Source: SZUA-521 sp041738285
Lineage (GTDB): Bacteria; Pseudomonadota; Gammaproteobacteria; Pseudomonadales; Azotimanducaceae
Assembly (NCBI GenBank): GCA_041738285.1
Contig: JBGSQB010000090.1
Span: forward strand, 10,333 to 74,332
Length of the DNA: 64,000 nucleotides
Direction: 5' to 3'
Of this stretch, positions 26,106 to 35,158 are shown piece after piece. A program made the translations under genes and the position numbers. Each line of letters starts with the position of its first letter. The stretch's first letter is position 1. The notes beneath the pieces were generated by a model, which saw only the letters and a program-made list of their open reading frames with translations, was not told the DNA's origin and made no database searches.

Positions 26106-27563
26106 CTAGGTTCGCCGGCGCACGGTCAGACCTGCGCGTGCCTGCGTGTGGGCGCCGTGCGCGACCGTATGCACGCCGTTGACGAACACGTGCTCGATAC
26201 CCCCGGGATACTGATTCGGATCAGCGAAGGTGCCGCGATCGATGATCGTGTCGGGATCGAACAGCACCAGGTCCGCAAATGCGCCCGCGCGCACTACCCC
26301 GCGATCCACCAGGGAGAACTTGCGTGCCGGGAAACCGGTCATGCGATGGATCGCCTCACTCATCGTCAACAGACCAAGGTCGCGGGCGTAATGACCGAGT
26401 ACGCGGGCAAACGAGCCATACAGGCGCGGATGTGGGCGCCCGTCCAGCGTTGGAATGCCATCGGAACCTATCATGGTGCTCGGATGCCGCATCACCGTGC
26501 GCACATCATCCTCGTTCATGCTGTGCATGATCACGGTGGCGCCAGGCTCGGCGGCGAGGATCTGCTGGGAAGCGGTGGCACCGTCGGTCGCGAACTCGAC
26601 GGCGAGTTCAGCGATGCTCCGGCCCTCCCACTGCGTATGGCCGCTCGCTGACGCAATGACCACGTCTGCGTAGTCGACGTTGCGCAGGTCGCGACCGGAG
26701 GCGCCGACCACCGCGGACAGGATCGTGCTCCCCGCGGTGTACGGATACTGATCAGCATGCACATCGAGGCCGCGCGCTTGCGCGGCTTCGATCAGCAACA
26801 GCGAGCGATGCACAAGACCCCAGGCATCGCGGCCCGAAGCCTTGTGGTGGCTGATCTGCACCGGCACGCTCGACTGCTCACCGATCGCAATCGCTTCGGT
26901 CACCGAATCGAGGAGACCCAGACCTTCGTCGCGCATATGGGTTGCGTACAGTGCGCCGCTGGCGCGCATCATCGATGCGAGTTCGATCAACTCTTCGGTG
27001 CGGGCGTGACGGCCGGGTTCATAGATGAGACCCGTCGACAGCCCTACAGCGCCGGCGTCGAGGCCTTCGGTGAGCAACGACTTCATGACGCGCATCTGTG
27101 CCTCGCTCGGCGCGCCGCGATCACGTTTCATCGCCGTCATGCGCAGGGTGCCGTGCCCCACCAGCACGGCAATGTTCACCGCCGGCGGTGCGGCATCGAG
27201 AAGATCGAAGTAGCCGTGGTAGTTGCCCCAATCAGGCAGGGTTGCATGCGGATGGAAGGCGCGGGCCAATACCGCCGCCTCGGTGAACGGCGCGGCGCCC
27301 ATCCCGCAATTGCCGACGACACAGGTGGTGACCCCACCGCGAACCTTGAACGCCATGTCGGGGTGCAGGACTGCGGCGAAGTCATCGTGGGTGTGAACAT
27401 CGATGAAGCCGGGTGCAACCGCGAGCCCAGTTGCATCGATTTCCCGGGGCGAATCAGGCGCCGCACCCACGGCGACGATGCGCGGGCCGTCGATCGTGAT
27501 GTCGCCGTGCCCGGGCGGGTTGCCGGTGCCGTCGTAGATCAGTGCGTTCTTGATCGTCAACAC
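26106..27563 (-). CDS. N-acyl-D-amino-acid deacylase-like amidohydrolase
   Basis: 485-residue member of the amidohydrolase superfamily (D-aminoacylase/dihydroorotase-like). The metal motif is PGFIDVHTHDD near residue 54, followed by GGVTTCVVGNCGMGAAP, in which the Cys is a typical metal-bridging ligand in D-aminoacylases. Later elements are SHHKASG and MIGSDGIPTLDGRPHPR, and the small C-terminal beta-domain has GAFADLVLFDPDTI. It releases D-amino acids from N-acyl derivatives, or acts on a related amide. Single gene, divergent from the DUF5916 gene across 86 nt. Confidence 0.92.
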   Translation of the reverse strand: MLTIKNALIYDGTGNPPGHGDITIDGPRIVAVGAAPDSPREIDATGLAVAPGFIDVHTHDDFAAVLHPDMAFKVRGGVTTCVVGNCGMGAAPFTEAAVLARAFHPHATLPDWGNYHGYFDLLDAAPPAVNIAVLVGHGTLRMTAMKRDRGAPSEAQMRVMKSLLTEGLDAGAVGLSTGLIYEPGRHARTEELIELASMMRASGALYATHMRDEGLGLLDSVTEAIAIGEQSSVPVQISHHKASGRDAWGLVHRSLLLIEAAQARGLDVHADQYPYTAGSTILSAVVGASGRDLRNVDYADVVIASASGHTQWEGRSIAELAVEFATDGATASQQILAAEPGATVIMHSMNEDDVRTVMRHPSTMIGSDGIPTLDGRPHPRLYGSFARVLGHYARDLGLLTMSEAIHRMTGFPARKFSLVDRGVVRAGAFADLVLFDPDTIIDRGTFADPNQYPGGIEHVFVNGVHTVAHGAHTQARAGLTVRRRT

Positions 27564-27649
27564 GGCTGATTAATTCGCGTGCATCATTTTGTTTCGGACT
27601 GCCCTGCGCCCTTGTATTCTCTGCCTTTCCGTCAAGCCATGGCAGTGGA

Positions 27650-30064
27650 TTGATTCCGTACCGATCATTGCTGACCGGATGTGTCGTTTTGACGCTCGCG
27701 TTCTGTCCTGCTGCGCGGGGCGCCCCTGAAGTGGCGCCCGCTGCCATGGTGCTGACGCGCCTTTCCGTCGACTCGGCCGCCATGCGCATCGACGGCGAAC
27801 TCGACGAGGCGGCGTGGCAGGGGCTGCCGGTTCACGATACCTACTATGTGATCGAGCCCGACACCCTCGCCGACACGCCCTACCCGACGCTCGTCAAAGT
27901 GTTCTACACCGATCGTGGGCTGTATATCGGCGCGCAATTGACCCAGCCCAAGGAAACGTTGAACGCCCGCTTGTCCGGGCGTGACTACTTCGGCGTGCCC
28001 CGTGATGAATTCAGCGTCACCGTCGACACCTCGGGCGAAGGGCGCTATGGCTACTGGTTTGGCGTTGCGCTTGGCGGATCGATCTCAGATGGCACGGTGC
28101 TGCCTGAGCGCAAGTATTTCAATGAGTGGGATGGTCCCTGGCGGGGCGCGAGTAGCGTGACGAAGACCGGCTGGTCCGCTGAAATCTTCATTCCGTGGGG
28201 CACGGTGGCGATGCCGAGTGCGGCGTCGATCCGACGGATGGGGTTGTACACGTCGCGCAAGGTCGCTCACCTCGATCAGCGGTGGGGATATCCAGCGCTG
28301 CCCTTCACGCAGCCCAAGTTCATGTCGGTGCTCCAACCTGTGGAACTGGAAGGCATCGCGCCGCGGCAGCAGTACAACGTCTATCCGTTCACGTCGATGG
28401 TGTATGACGAGATCGACAACGCACCCAACTACAAAGTCGGCGCCGATCTGTTCTGGCGCCCATCGACCAACGCTCAGCTCAATGCCACCGTCAATCCCGA
28501 CTTCGGCACCGTTGAAAGCGACGATGTCATCGTCAATCTCTCGGCCACGGAAACGTTCTTTCCCGAGAAGCGTCTATTCTTCGTCGAGGGACAGGAGATC
28601 TTCGTCGCGACGGGACGTGCGGAAACACGCAGTCGCAGCGTCGGCAACCAGGGCGCGCCGTACACGATGGTAAACACCCGCCGCATGGGCGGTCCGCCCC
28701 GTGCACCGACGGTGCCGCCCGGTGCAGTGGTCGAGGAGCGCGACCTGTTGCAACCGACGGAGTTGCTGGGTGCGGCCAAGTTCACCGGTCAGATTGGCCA
28801 GGTTCGCTATGGGCTGCTCACGGCGTTCGAAGACGAGGTGAAGTTCGACGCAACCGTCAACGGTGCGGACCTCAATCTGCACCAGGATGGCAGTGACTAT
28901 GGCATCGCTCGCGTGCTCTACGAAGACAGCGCAGGCGGCGCCTACCGCGCGCTAGGCTTTCTCTCCACCGCGGTCTTGAATCCGACCGGTGATGCGTTGG
29001 CGCAGGGGGTCGACTGGCACTATCTGACGCCGACGGGAAAGCTCAAGATCGAGGGCCAGAGTTTCACTTCCGACATCGAAGGGGAGGAGCGCGGCTACGG
29101 CGGCTTCCTCGACTTCGAATACACATTCAGGCAAGGCCTTTCTCAGCGCTTTGGAATCGAGATGTTCGACCGCAACATCGACATCAACGACCTCGGCTAT
29201 CTGCAGCGCAACGATAGCTTCCGAGTCCGCACAGCCCACATTCGCACGTCTTCGGACTTGTCATTCGCCCGCGACAACGAATTGGACATTCGCGGATTCG
29301 GTCAGGTCAATGGCGACGGTTACTTCACAGGTGGTGGCGTGTTCATCGCCGATCGACTCATTTTCGATGATCTGTCCAAGGTGTTCGTGCACGCGAATTT
29401 CTTCCCGAAGAGCTATGACGATCTCAACAGCTTCGGCAACGGCACCTATCGCATCGAAGAGCATTTCGAGTTCGACGTGTTCTGGGAATCCGACTCCACC
29501 AAGCGCTTCTCCTACGGGTTTGGCGCCGGCTACCACGAGGAGTTCCTCGGCGCCGACAGCTACAGTGGTGAGGCATTCGTCAGCTGGCGACCCAATTCGC
29601 AATTCAACACGGAGCTCGAGGCGTTCTACTTCAAGCGCGGTGGTTGGCTGCTGCATCAGGAAGACGCCAACTTCACGACGTTCAAAGCTGATCAATGGCA
29701 GCCGAAGTTCAGCGTCGAGTATTTCATCAGCGCCAGGCAACAGCTCAAAGCCTCACTGCAGTGGGTCGGTATCAAGGCGCATGAAGATGAGTTCTATCTC
29801 ATTCCTGCGCGGCCCGACGATCTGATCCGCACCACGAAGCCGCCGGGACCCAGCGATGATTTCTCTGTTTCCAACATGAGCTTTCAGCTGCGCTATCGCT
29901 GGGAGATTGCGCCGCTGTCGGACATTTTCGTCGTCTATACGCGGCTCGCAGACGACAGTGCGCGGCTCACGAATCAGAACTTCGTCGACGTGTTCAGCGA
30001 CGCCTACGACGCGCCACTCGTGAACCAGTTCGTAGTCAAGATTCGATATCGACTGGGGTCTTAG
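27650..30064 (+). CDS. DUF5916 outer-membrane protein with CBM9-like N-terminal domain
   Basis: 804-residue secreted protein. A signal peptide (cleavage after AARGA, about residue 25) precedes a CBM9-like beta-sandwich (about 40-225; DGELDEAAWQGLP, YWFGVALGG) and a long DUF5916 beta-strand-rich C-terminus with NPDFGTVESD and FFPEKRLFFVEG, ending YRLGS as in outer-membrane barrels. The start is TTG at 27650; no ATG or GTG fits before the signal peptide. Function unknown; members often accompany peptidase or lipid genes. Monocistronic. Confidence 0.85.
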   Translation: MIPYRSLLTGCVVLTLAFCPAARGAPEVAPAAMVLTRLSVDSAAMRIDGELDEAAWQGLPVHDTYYVIEPDTLADTPYPTLVKVFYTDRGLYIGAQLTQPKETLNARLSGRDYFGVPRDEFSVTVDTSGEGRYGYWFGVALGGSISDGTVLPERKYFNEWDGPWRGASSVTKTGWSAEIFIPWGTVAMPSAASIRRMGLYTSRKVAHLDQRWGYPALPFTQPKFMSVLQPVELEGIAPRQQYNVYPFTSMVYDEIDNAPNYKVGADLFWRPSTNAQLNATVNPDFGTVESDDVIVNLSATETFFPEKRLFFVEGQEIFVATGRAETRSRSVGNQGAPYTMVNTRRMGGPPRAPTVPPGAVVEERDLLQPTELLGAAKFTGQIGQVRYGLLTAFEDEVKFDATVNGADLNLHQDGSDYGIARVLYEDSAGGAYRALGFLSTAVLNPTGDALAQGVDWHYLTPTGKLKIEGQSFTSDIEGEERGYGGFLDFEYTFRQGLSQRFGIEMFDRNIDINDLGYLQRNDSFRVRTAHIRTSSDLSFARDNELDIRGFGQVNGDGYFTGGGVFIADRLIFDDLSKVFVHANFFPKSYDDLNSFGNGTYRIEEHFEFDVFWESDSTKRFSYGFGAGYHEEFLGADSYSGEAFVSWRPNSQFNTELEAFYFKRGGWLLHQEDANFTTFKADQWQPKFSVEYFISARQQLKASLQWVGIKAHEDEFYLIPARPDDLIRTTKPPGPSDDFSVSNMSFQLRYRWEIAPLSDIFVVYTRLADDSARLTNQNFVDVFSDAYDAPLVNQFVVKIRYRLGS

Positions 30065-30083
30065 AAAAAAATCTGCGTGGCGG

Positions 30084-30113
30084 TTGCCTAGGTCGGGAAT
30101 CCGGGACTATAGT
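30084..30113 (+). promoter_or_regulatory. Sigma70-like promoter of the small 11-codon unit
   Basis: TTGCCT (30084-30089) and TATAGT (30108-30113) are separated by 18 nt. The predicted start near 30120 gives a leader of about 30 nt before the small ORF. It begins only 20 nt after the DUF5916 stop. Confidence 0.6.
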
Positions 30114-30135
30114 CGGCGCAACTTAGCGGAGAAAG

Positions 30136-30150
30136 AAAGGAGGTGATCCA
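30136..30150 (+). promoter_or_regulatory. Extended Shine-Dalgarno: full complement of the 16S rRNA 3' tail
   Basis: AAAGGAGGTGATCCA is complementary over 15 nt to the conserved 3' end of bacterial 16S rRNA (TGGATCACCTCCTTT). Ordinary sites pair over 4-6 nt. The GGAGG core is 6 nt from the ATG at 30150, an ideal spacing. Confidence 0.8.
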
Positions 30151-30185
30151 TGTCTAGCCGTTTCGCTCGGAAGGGCGCTCAGTAA
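30150..30185 (+). CDS. 11-residue peptide ORF in a self-contained transcription unit (unknown)
   Basis: ATG-to-TAA ORF encoding MSSRFARKGAQ, a basic peptide. It is too short for gene callers but has every expression signal: a sigma70-like promoter (30084-30113), a 15-nt ribosome-binding site and an intrinsic terminator (30207-30236), all within about 150 nt. It lies between the DUF5916 gene and the convergent ABC permease gene, with no downstream gene on the same strand to attenuate, so it is not an obvious leader peptide. It could be a short peptide with a real function, or the RNA could act on ribosomes through its anti-SD complement. I do not recognise a family. Confidence 0.5.
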   Translation: MSSRFARKGAQ

Positions 30186-30206
30186 GACTTGCGCCCATCG
30201 GGCAAC

Positions 30207-30236
30207 GGGGGGGCCGGCACTGCCGGCCCCTTTCTT
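30207..30236 (+). terminator. Intrinsic terminator of the small-peptide unit
   Basis: GGGGCCGG-CACTG-CCGGCCCC stem-loop followed by TTTCTT. It may also end transcription of the convergent ABC operon, which stops at 30260 on the other strand. Confidence 0.8.
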
Positions 30237-30259
30237 ATTGGGGCCGCAAAATCTGCACC

Positions 30260-31417
30260 TCACTCACCCCGCAGTGCAACCGTAATCGGCAGCCGCGCCG
30301 CGCGCACCGCGGGGAACAGTCCCCCAACAACCCCTAGAGTGACCGCCCACAAGACGCCCGTCGTCACCAGTGCCGGGGTCACCGTGAAATCGAACGCCAC
30401 TTGGGTGAACCCTGACAGGGTCGAGATCGTGTTGCCGTTGAACGCAAGGTAGGCGAGCGCGGCGCCGGCCAGCCCCCCCACCAGTGCCAGGGCAAGCGCC
30501 TCGAACATCACCGATACCACCACCGGTGCGCCGGAGAATCCGATCGCGCGCAGGGTCGCGATCTCGACCGTGCGACTGGATACCGCGCTGTACATCGTGT
30601 TGAGGGCAGCAAACACCGCGCCGATCGCCATGATGGTCGCAACGACATAGCCAAAGCCCGTGATCAGCGCCGTGAGCTGCGCGGCCTGAGCACTGTAGTA
30701 GGCAGGCTCGGCGGTCAGCTCCAGATCCAGACGCGGGTCGGCATCGATGCGCTGGGCGAGACTCGTAGCTGCATCCGGTGAGGTCAGCCGCACCCGCATC
30801 GAACTGACGGCGCCCGTGCGGCGAAACGCCGTCTGCGCCGTTGGCAGATCGGTCCACAGTTCTGATTCGTTGACCCCGCCATCGGCGTCGAAGATGCCAA
30901 CGATGGTCCACGTGCTGTCGCGAAACGCGACCTGCGCACCGAGATCGATGCCTTCGAACTCGGCAACAGCGCCGACGCCCGCGATCAACTCGCTCTTGCC
31001 GGTGTCGAAGTTCCGTCCCGCGACGATGCGTACCTCCGGGCGGATCTCGAATGCGCTGGGCTCGACGCCGCGGATCACCAGGTTCGCGGGCGTGCCGGAG
31101 CTGCGCTTGGGAATATCGGCGATCGTGTACAGTTCGGCGCTCGATAGCGCGACCCCTTCCATGCTCGCAACGATCGCAATGTGTTCGTTGGCAACGCCAC
31201 TGGAGAGTTCACCGCCAGAGCCGCCGCGCAGCACGATCGCCCGATCCTCGGCGCCGGTGTTTTCGAGCGCCGCGCGAAAACCGATCGCCATAGATAGCAG
31301 CGCAACCAGCACGCCGACAACACCGGCAATGCCAACCACGATCACAGACGATGCGCCGAGCCGCGACGGCACGTTGCGCAGATTCATCAGCGTGATTTCC
31401 CACACCTGATGCCACAT
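30260..31417 (-). CDS. ABC transporter permease (MacB/FtsX type), second permease
   Basis: 385-residue type-VII ABC permease. An N-terminal membrane helix (about 20-45, SSVIVVGIAGVVGVLVALLS) is followed by a periplasmic MacB-PCD-like domain to about residue 265 and three C-terminal helices (VVATIMAIGAVFAALNT, VSVMFEALALALVGG, VLWAVTLGVVGGLFPA). The final ARLPITVALRGE is typical. The ATG at 31417 lies 2 nt after the stop of the other permease gene. With that protein it probably forms a heterodimeric exporter or mechanotransmission pump. Confidence 0.92.
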   Translation of the reverse strand: MWHQVWEITLMNLRNVPSRLGASSVIVVGIAGVVGVLVALLSMAIGFRAALENTGAEDRAIVLRGGSGGELSSGVANEHIAIVASMEGVALSSAELYTIADIPKRSSGTPANLVIRGVEPSAFEIRPEVRIVAGRNFDTGKSELIAGVGAVAEFEGIDLGAQVAFRDSTWTIVGIFDADGGVNESELWTDLPTAQTAFRRTGAVSSMRVRLTSPDAATSLAQRIDADPRLDLELTAEPAYYSAQAAQLTALITGFGYVVATIMAIGAVFAALNTMYSAVSSRTVEIATLRAIGFSGAPVVVSVMFEALALALVGGLAGAALAYLAFNGNTISTLSGFTQVAFDFTVTPALVTTGVLWAVTLGVVGGLFPAVRAARLPITVALRGE

Positions 31418-31419
31418 AT

Positions 31420-32577
31420 TCAGTGCCCCCTCAGCGCATCGACGATGCTCAGTCGGCGCGCGCGCAGGGCCGGCAGCAGGCCCACTGCAATCCCAAGGAC
31501 GACAGCAAGTCCGGTGCCGGTTGCGATGGTCGTGGTCGACAAGGCGAATGTCGGCAGGATGCCCTTGATCGCGGTGGCGATGCCGCCCTCCAGGAATGCG
31601 GCGATACCGAGTCCGATCACGCCGCCGAGCACGCACAGCAGCACCGCTTCACCCAGCACCAGCGCCGCAACCTGGGCATCGGTGAAGCCGAGCGTCTTCA
31701 TGACGGCCAGTTCCGGTATGCGTTCGCGCAGCGCCTGCGCCATGGTATTGGCCGTCAACAACAGGATCGTGAAGAAGACCGCGCCGAGTATGCCGGTCAT
31801 CATGAGACCGATGTCACCCACCTGATTGGCGAACTGCATTGCAAACTCCGCCTCCGTTGCGGTGCGCGTGGCATTTGGCGAGTTTTCGAACAGCGCATCG
31901 ATCGCGCGGGCGATCTCGGCGGATTTTGCCGGATCCGCGACGCGGACGATGAACCAGCCGACCCCGCCGTTACCGAACTGCCGCGCTTCGTCGAAGTAGT
32001 CGTACTGAAACAGGAACTCGGACGGTGGCACCTCCGCCCCGATGGCGTCGTAGCTGCCGACCAGTTCGAACTCCCACAAACGCGAGCCGTCCTTCTTTGG
32101 CCAGATGTCCGCTTCGATGGGAATGCGATCACCGATCTTCCAGCCGAATTCCTCGAGCATCTGCGCTGGAGCGACGGCGCCGGTGCGTGTCGAGGCGAAC
32201 GCATCGAGCTGCGCCGCGTCGATCGTGTACTCGGGATACAACGCGAAGTAACCACGCGGATCGACCGGGTACTTGGGGAAGAAGTTGCTGCGATCCTGAT
32301 AGATGCCGCCGAACCAGTCGGCGTGGGTCACGGCCGCAACGCCATCCACTCTTGCGATCTGATTGATGTGCGCCATGGGCACGGGGTCGATGATCGAGTA
32401 CTTCGGCTGAACGATCAGCCGATCCACGCCGGCGATGTCGATGCCGACGGTGAACGCATCCGCGACGCTGCGCAACAGACCGAACAACAGGAACGCGATG
32501 ACGACGGAGAGCAACGTGAGCGTAGTGCGAGCCTTGCGCCGAAACAGGCTCGACCACATCAGCGCCAGGTGGCTCAT
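31420..32577 (-). CDS. ABC transporter permease (MacB/FtsX type), first permease
   Basis: 385-residue membrane protein with the same architecture as its neighbour: helix near 20-40 (LSVVIAFLLFGLLRSV), large periplasmic domain with YFALYPEYTID, and C-terminal helices (LMMTGILGAVFFTILLL, VLLCVLGGVIGLGIAAF, TGLAVVLGIAVGLLPAL). It ends RARRLSIVDALRGH. The gene start overlaps the ATPase gene as ATGA. A paralogue of the second permease, so this is a two-permease version of a MacAB/LolCDE-like system. Confidence 0.92.
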   Translation of the reverse strand: MSHLALMWSSLFRRKARTTLTLLSVVIAFLLFGLLRSVADAFTVGIDIAGVDRLIVQPKYSIIDPVPMAHINQIARVDGVAAVTHADWFGGIYQDRSNFFPKYPVDPRGYFALYPEYTIDAAQLDAFASTRTGAVAPAQMLEEFGWKIGDRIPIEADIWPKKDGSRLWEFELVGSYDAIGAEVPPSEFLFQYDYFDEARQFGNGGVGWFIVRVADPAKSAEIARAIDALFENSPNATRTATEAEFAMQFANQVGDIGLMMTGILGAVFFTILLLTANTMAQALRERIPELAVMKTLGFTDAQVAALVLGEAVLLCVLGGVIGLGIAAFLEGGIATAIKGILPTFALSTTTIATGTGLAVVLGIAVGLLPALRARRLSIVDALRGH

Positions 32578-33260
32578 GAGACAGTGGCAGCCACGAGTCC
32601 GCCCTTGTCGAGCTGTAGCGTGTGGCGGGCGTGCTGCGCCGCCTTGGGATCATGCGTCACCATGACGATCGTCTTGCCGTGGTCGCGGTTGAGCAATTCG
32701 AGCAGTTCGAGGATCTCATCCGCGGTCTGACGGTCGAGATCGCCAGTGGGTTCGTCGCACACCAGGAGATCCGGATCGGCAACGATCGCCCGTGCAATGG
32801 CCACCCGTTGTTGCTGACCACCGGACAGCTCACCGGGCTTGTGGGTCGAGCGGTCGGCAAGGCCGACGACTTCGAGGGCGGTAAGTGCGTTCGCTTTACG
32901 TTGCGCGCGTGACAGCTTGGTGAGCAGCAGCGGCAGTTCGACGTTGCGCGCGGCGGTGAGCACTGGGAGCAGGTTGTAGAACTGAAAGATGAATCCGATG
33001 TGCGCCGCGCGCCATTGGGCCAGCGCCTTGGACGAGAGCGTCTCCAGTTTCTGTCCGACCACCTCAACGCTGCCGGATGACGGCCGGTCGATGCCGCCGA
33101 TCAGATTGAGCAGCGTTGTCTTGCCGGATCCGGAGGGTCCCATCAGCGCCACGAAGTCGCCTCGTTCGATGGTGAGGTCGATGTCGTCGAGTACCTTGAG
33201 CGATTCTTTGCCACGCACGTAAGTACGTGAAACTCCTTCGAGTTTGACGATGGCTGTCAT
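32574..33260 (-). CDS. ABC transporter ATP-binding protein (MacB/LolD-like)
   Basis: 228-residue nucleotide-binding subunit. Walker A is GPSGSGKTTLLN, the Q-loop is in GFIFQFYNLLP, the signature LSGGQQQRVAIARA, Walker B LLVCDEPTGDLD and the switch His in VMVTHDP. It powers the two permeases encoded after it. It overlaps the adaptor gene (ATGA at 33257-33260) and the first permease gene. LolD/MacB group members move lipoproteins, macrolides, toxins or peptides. Confidence 0.95.
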   Translation of the reverse strand: MTAIVKLEGVSRTYVRGKESLKVLDDIDLTIERGDFVALMGPSGSGKTTLLNLIGGIDRPSSGSVEVVGQKLETLSSKALAQWRAAHIGFIFQFYNLLPVLTAARNVELPLLLTKLSRAQRKANALTALEVVGLADRSTHKPGELSGGQQQRVAIARAIVADPDLLVCDEPTGDLDRQTADEILELLELLNRDHGKTIVMVTHDPKAAQHARHTLQLDKGGLVAATVS

Positions 33261-34297
33261 GTTGGCTCCTTCGTTGTCTCGGTGCTCAAGAACGCAACCT
33301 TCACGCCCATGTCCGGCAACACTTTGTCGTTTCGTTCGAGGAAGCCGATGCGCACCCGCACGGTTGCCTTGGTGCGATCGGCTGCGGGAATGATGGCGAT
33401 CACTTCCGCGCGAATGGGCTCGTTTGGATATGCGTTGAGTGCGACCGCCACAGGTTGCTTTGCCGTGACGCGGTTGATGTAGGCCTCGTTCACGTCGACT
33501 TCGACTTCGAGTGAGTCCATGTCGACGATGGTGCAGATCCCAGTACGGGTGAATCCGCCGCCAGCGGAGATCGGGCTGATCATCTCACCCGGTTGCGCCG
33601 CCTTGGCGATGACGACGCCCGCGAACGGGGCGCGAATTTCCAGATCCGCAAGCTGCGTGCGTTGCAGCTCGACATTGCGACTCGCGACTTCGATCTCGCG
33701 CCGTGTGCGCTCGACCCGGGCCTCCAGACCCTCGACGATCAGCGCATCGCGATCCAGATCCGCCTGCCGGGCGAGATCCCGCGTGGCAAGGCCTTGCGTG
33801 CGTTCGAGATCGAGACGCGCCTGTCGCAGCAGTACATCGATCTCGTCTGCGGCCGCGCGCGCAGCCGACAATTGCGATTCGACCAGCGCCAATTGCGCTG
33901 CCGGCACGGAGTCGTCCAGGTTGGCGAGCAGTTGCCCAATCTCGACGCGCATGCCTTCCTCGATGTACACCGCCACCACCTTGCCCGTCACCTTGGCGCT
34001 GACGGTCGCCTGCCTGCGCGCAACGACGTAACCAGTTGCGTCGAGCACACTGGCGTCGCGAGGGGAGTTTCCAGTCGGCGGTGAAGGTGCCGTCACCTGC
34101 GGGGTTGACGCCGGGGTCGCCGACGCGGGTCCACCGGACTCACGACTGAAGTCCAGCATGAAAAAGGCAAATGCAATACCTGCGACGACGGCGAGTCCGG
34201 CGAGCCACTTCAACGGCCGTGGGCCGCTGACGACGGTTTCAGTGCGGTCGATTTTCAGCGCGTTGAGCAACGCGCGCTTGTCGTGACCTTCCTCCAT
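33257..34297 (-). CDS. Periplasmic adaptor (HlyD/MacA-like membrane fusion protein)
   Basis: 346 residues with a single N-terminal anchor (LAGLAVVAGIAFAFFMLDF, about 31-50), a lipoyl/barrel-sandwich half (TGKVVAVYIEEGMRVEIGQLL), a long coiled coil (about 125-210, rich in Ala, Arg and Glu) and the second lipoyl half IRAPFAGVVIAKAAQPGEMI. It links the ABC exporter to an outer-membrane channel; none is encoded nearby, so a shared TolC is expected. The ATG at 34297 (GGAAGG upstream) is preferred to longer readings, which would lack the anchor at the N-terminus. First gene of the four-gene exporter operon. Confidence 0.92.
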   Translation of the reverse strand: MEEGHDKRALLNALKIDRTETVVSGPRPLKWLAGLAVVAGIAFAFFMLDFSRESGGPASATPASTPQVTAPSPPTGNSPRDASVLDATGYVVARRQATVSAKVTGKVVAVYIEEGMRVEIGQLLANLDDSVPAAQLALVESQLSAARAAADEIDVLLRQARLDLERTQGLATRDLARQADLDRDALIVEGLEARVERTRREIEVASRNVELQRTQLADLEIRAPFAGVVIAKAAQPGEMISPISAGGGFTRTGICTIVDMDSLEVEVDVNEAYINRVTAKQPVAVALNAYPNEPIRAEVIAIIPAADRTKATVRVRIGFLERNDKVLPDMGVKVAFLSTETTKEPT

Positions 34298-34359
34298 GGA
34301 AGAAGAGTCTATACGACAGTGGTGCGGCAGGCCTGCCTGGTCTTGCGGATTCGGTGGGT

Positions 34360-35154
34360 TTAGAGAGTGTTTGCGACGAATCGAAGCAGGAGCGTGTTGA
34401 ATGCGTCCGGCTGCTCCCTGAACGGGGAATGGCCAGCACCTTCGATGAGATGCACGCGCGCCTCCCACAGGTTGCCCCATGCGATTGTGTCGAGGTAGGC
34501 GTTGTTCACGAACGGTTCGTTCACGCCGGTGATGACCGCGGTTGGTACCGGTGTACATTCCACCGTCGTGCGTTGATTGGGTCCGCCGGGCCGCAGCGCA
34601 TTGCGGAACATCCACTCGCGGGCGCGGCCATCGGTGCGACGCACGGCACGCTCGAGAAACGCTTCGTTCGTGCCGGCGGTCTCATGCGCGTACGCCAACA
34701 CGTCCTCGCTCGTGAATTTGGCCTTGCTGGTGAGCGCCATGTATGGGTGTGGCAGAAATCCCTGCTCGATGTCTGCGGCGCTTACCGGCGGTGTGCCCGT
34801 CAGTACGATGCCCCGCAAACGTCTCGGACCCTCGAGCATCGCGATCGCCACGTGACCGCCCAAGGACCAGCCGACAACGACCGGCGCGTCGACCGACAGG
34901 TGGTCCATCAGCTGCGCCGCAGTGTCCGCATAGCCTTCGAACGAATAGGTGCGTTCGGGGTCGGCTGCATCGTCCGAGTCGCCATGACCGGGAAGATCGA
35001 ACGCGATGAGCCGGAAGTGCGTGCGTAGATCGGAATCGAACTGATGCGAGAACACTTCCTTACACGCCGAGTTGCCGTGGATGAAGACAATGGCAGTACC
35101 GCTGCCACCGGTGTCGGTGACGGCGATCGCCCCGTGGCTGGTCGAGATGTGCAC
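34360..35154 (-). CDS. Alpha/beta-fold hydrolase
   Basis: 264 residues with a canonical alpha/beta-hydrolase triad: oxyanion VFIHGNSAC, nucleophile Ser in GWSLGGH near residue 96, an Asp around TGVNEPF region, and His in EGAGHSPF near residue 243. It belongs to the esterase/C-C hydrolase/haloperoxidase-like group. The gene begins 4 nt after the thiolase-fold gene in the same operon as DUF35, so it may hydrolyse a CoA ester or ring-cleavage product from that pathway (inference). Confidence 0.9.
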   Translation of the reverse strand: MHISTSHGAIAVTDTGGSGTAIVFIHGNSACKEVFSHQFDSDLRTHFRLIAFDLPGHGDSDDAADPERTYSFEGYADTAAQLMDHLSVDAPVVVGWSLGGHVAIAMLEGPRRLRGIVLTGTPPVSAADIEQGFLPHPYMALTSKAKFTSEDVLAYAHETAGTNEAFLERAVRRTDGRAREWMFRNALRPGGPNQRTTVECTPVPTAVITGVNEPFVNNAYLDTIAWGNLWEARVHLIEGAGHSPFREQPDAFNTLLLRFVANTL

Positions 35155-35158
35155 CGGA

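Noticed and set aside
26102..26120. GCCGGC-TAGGTTC-GCCGGC as a bidirectional terminator
   Set aside because: A hairpin is possible but there is no T-run on either side, and it overlaps the deacylase stop; left only as a note in the DUF4399 entry.
30135..30151. Fragment of 16S rRNA on the minus strand (GGATCACCTCCTTTCT)
   Set aside because: Only the universally conserved tail matches; no upstream 16S sequence is present. It is better explained as a ribosome-binding site read on the plus strand.
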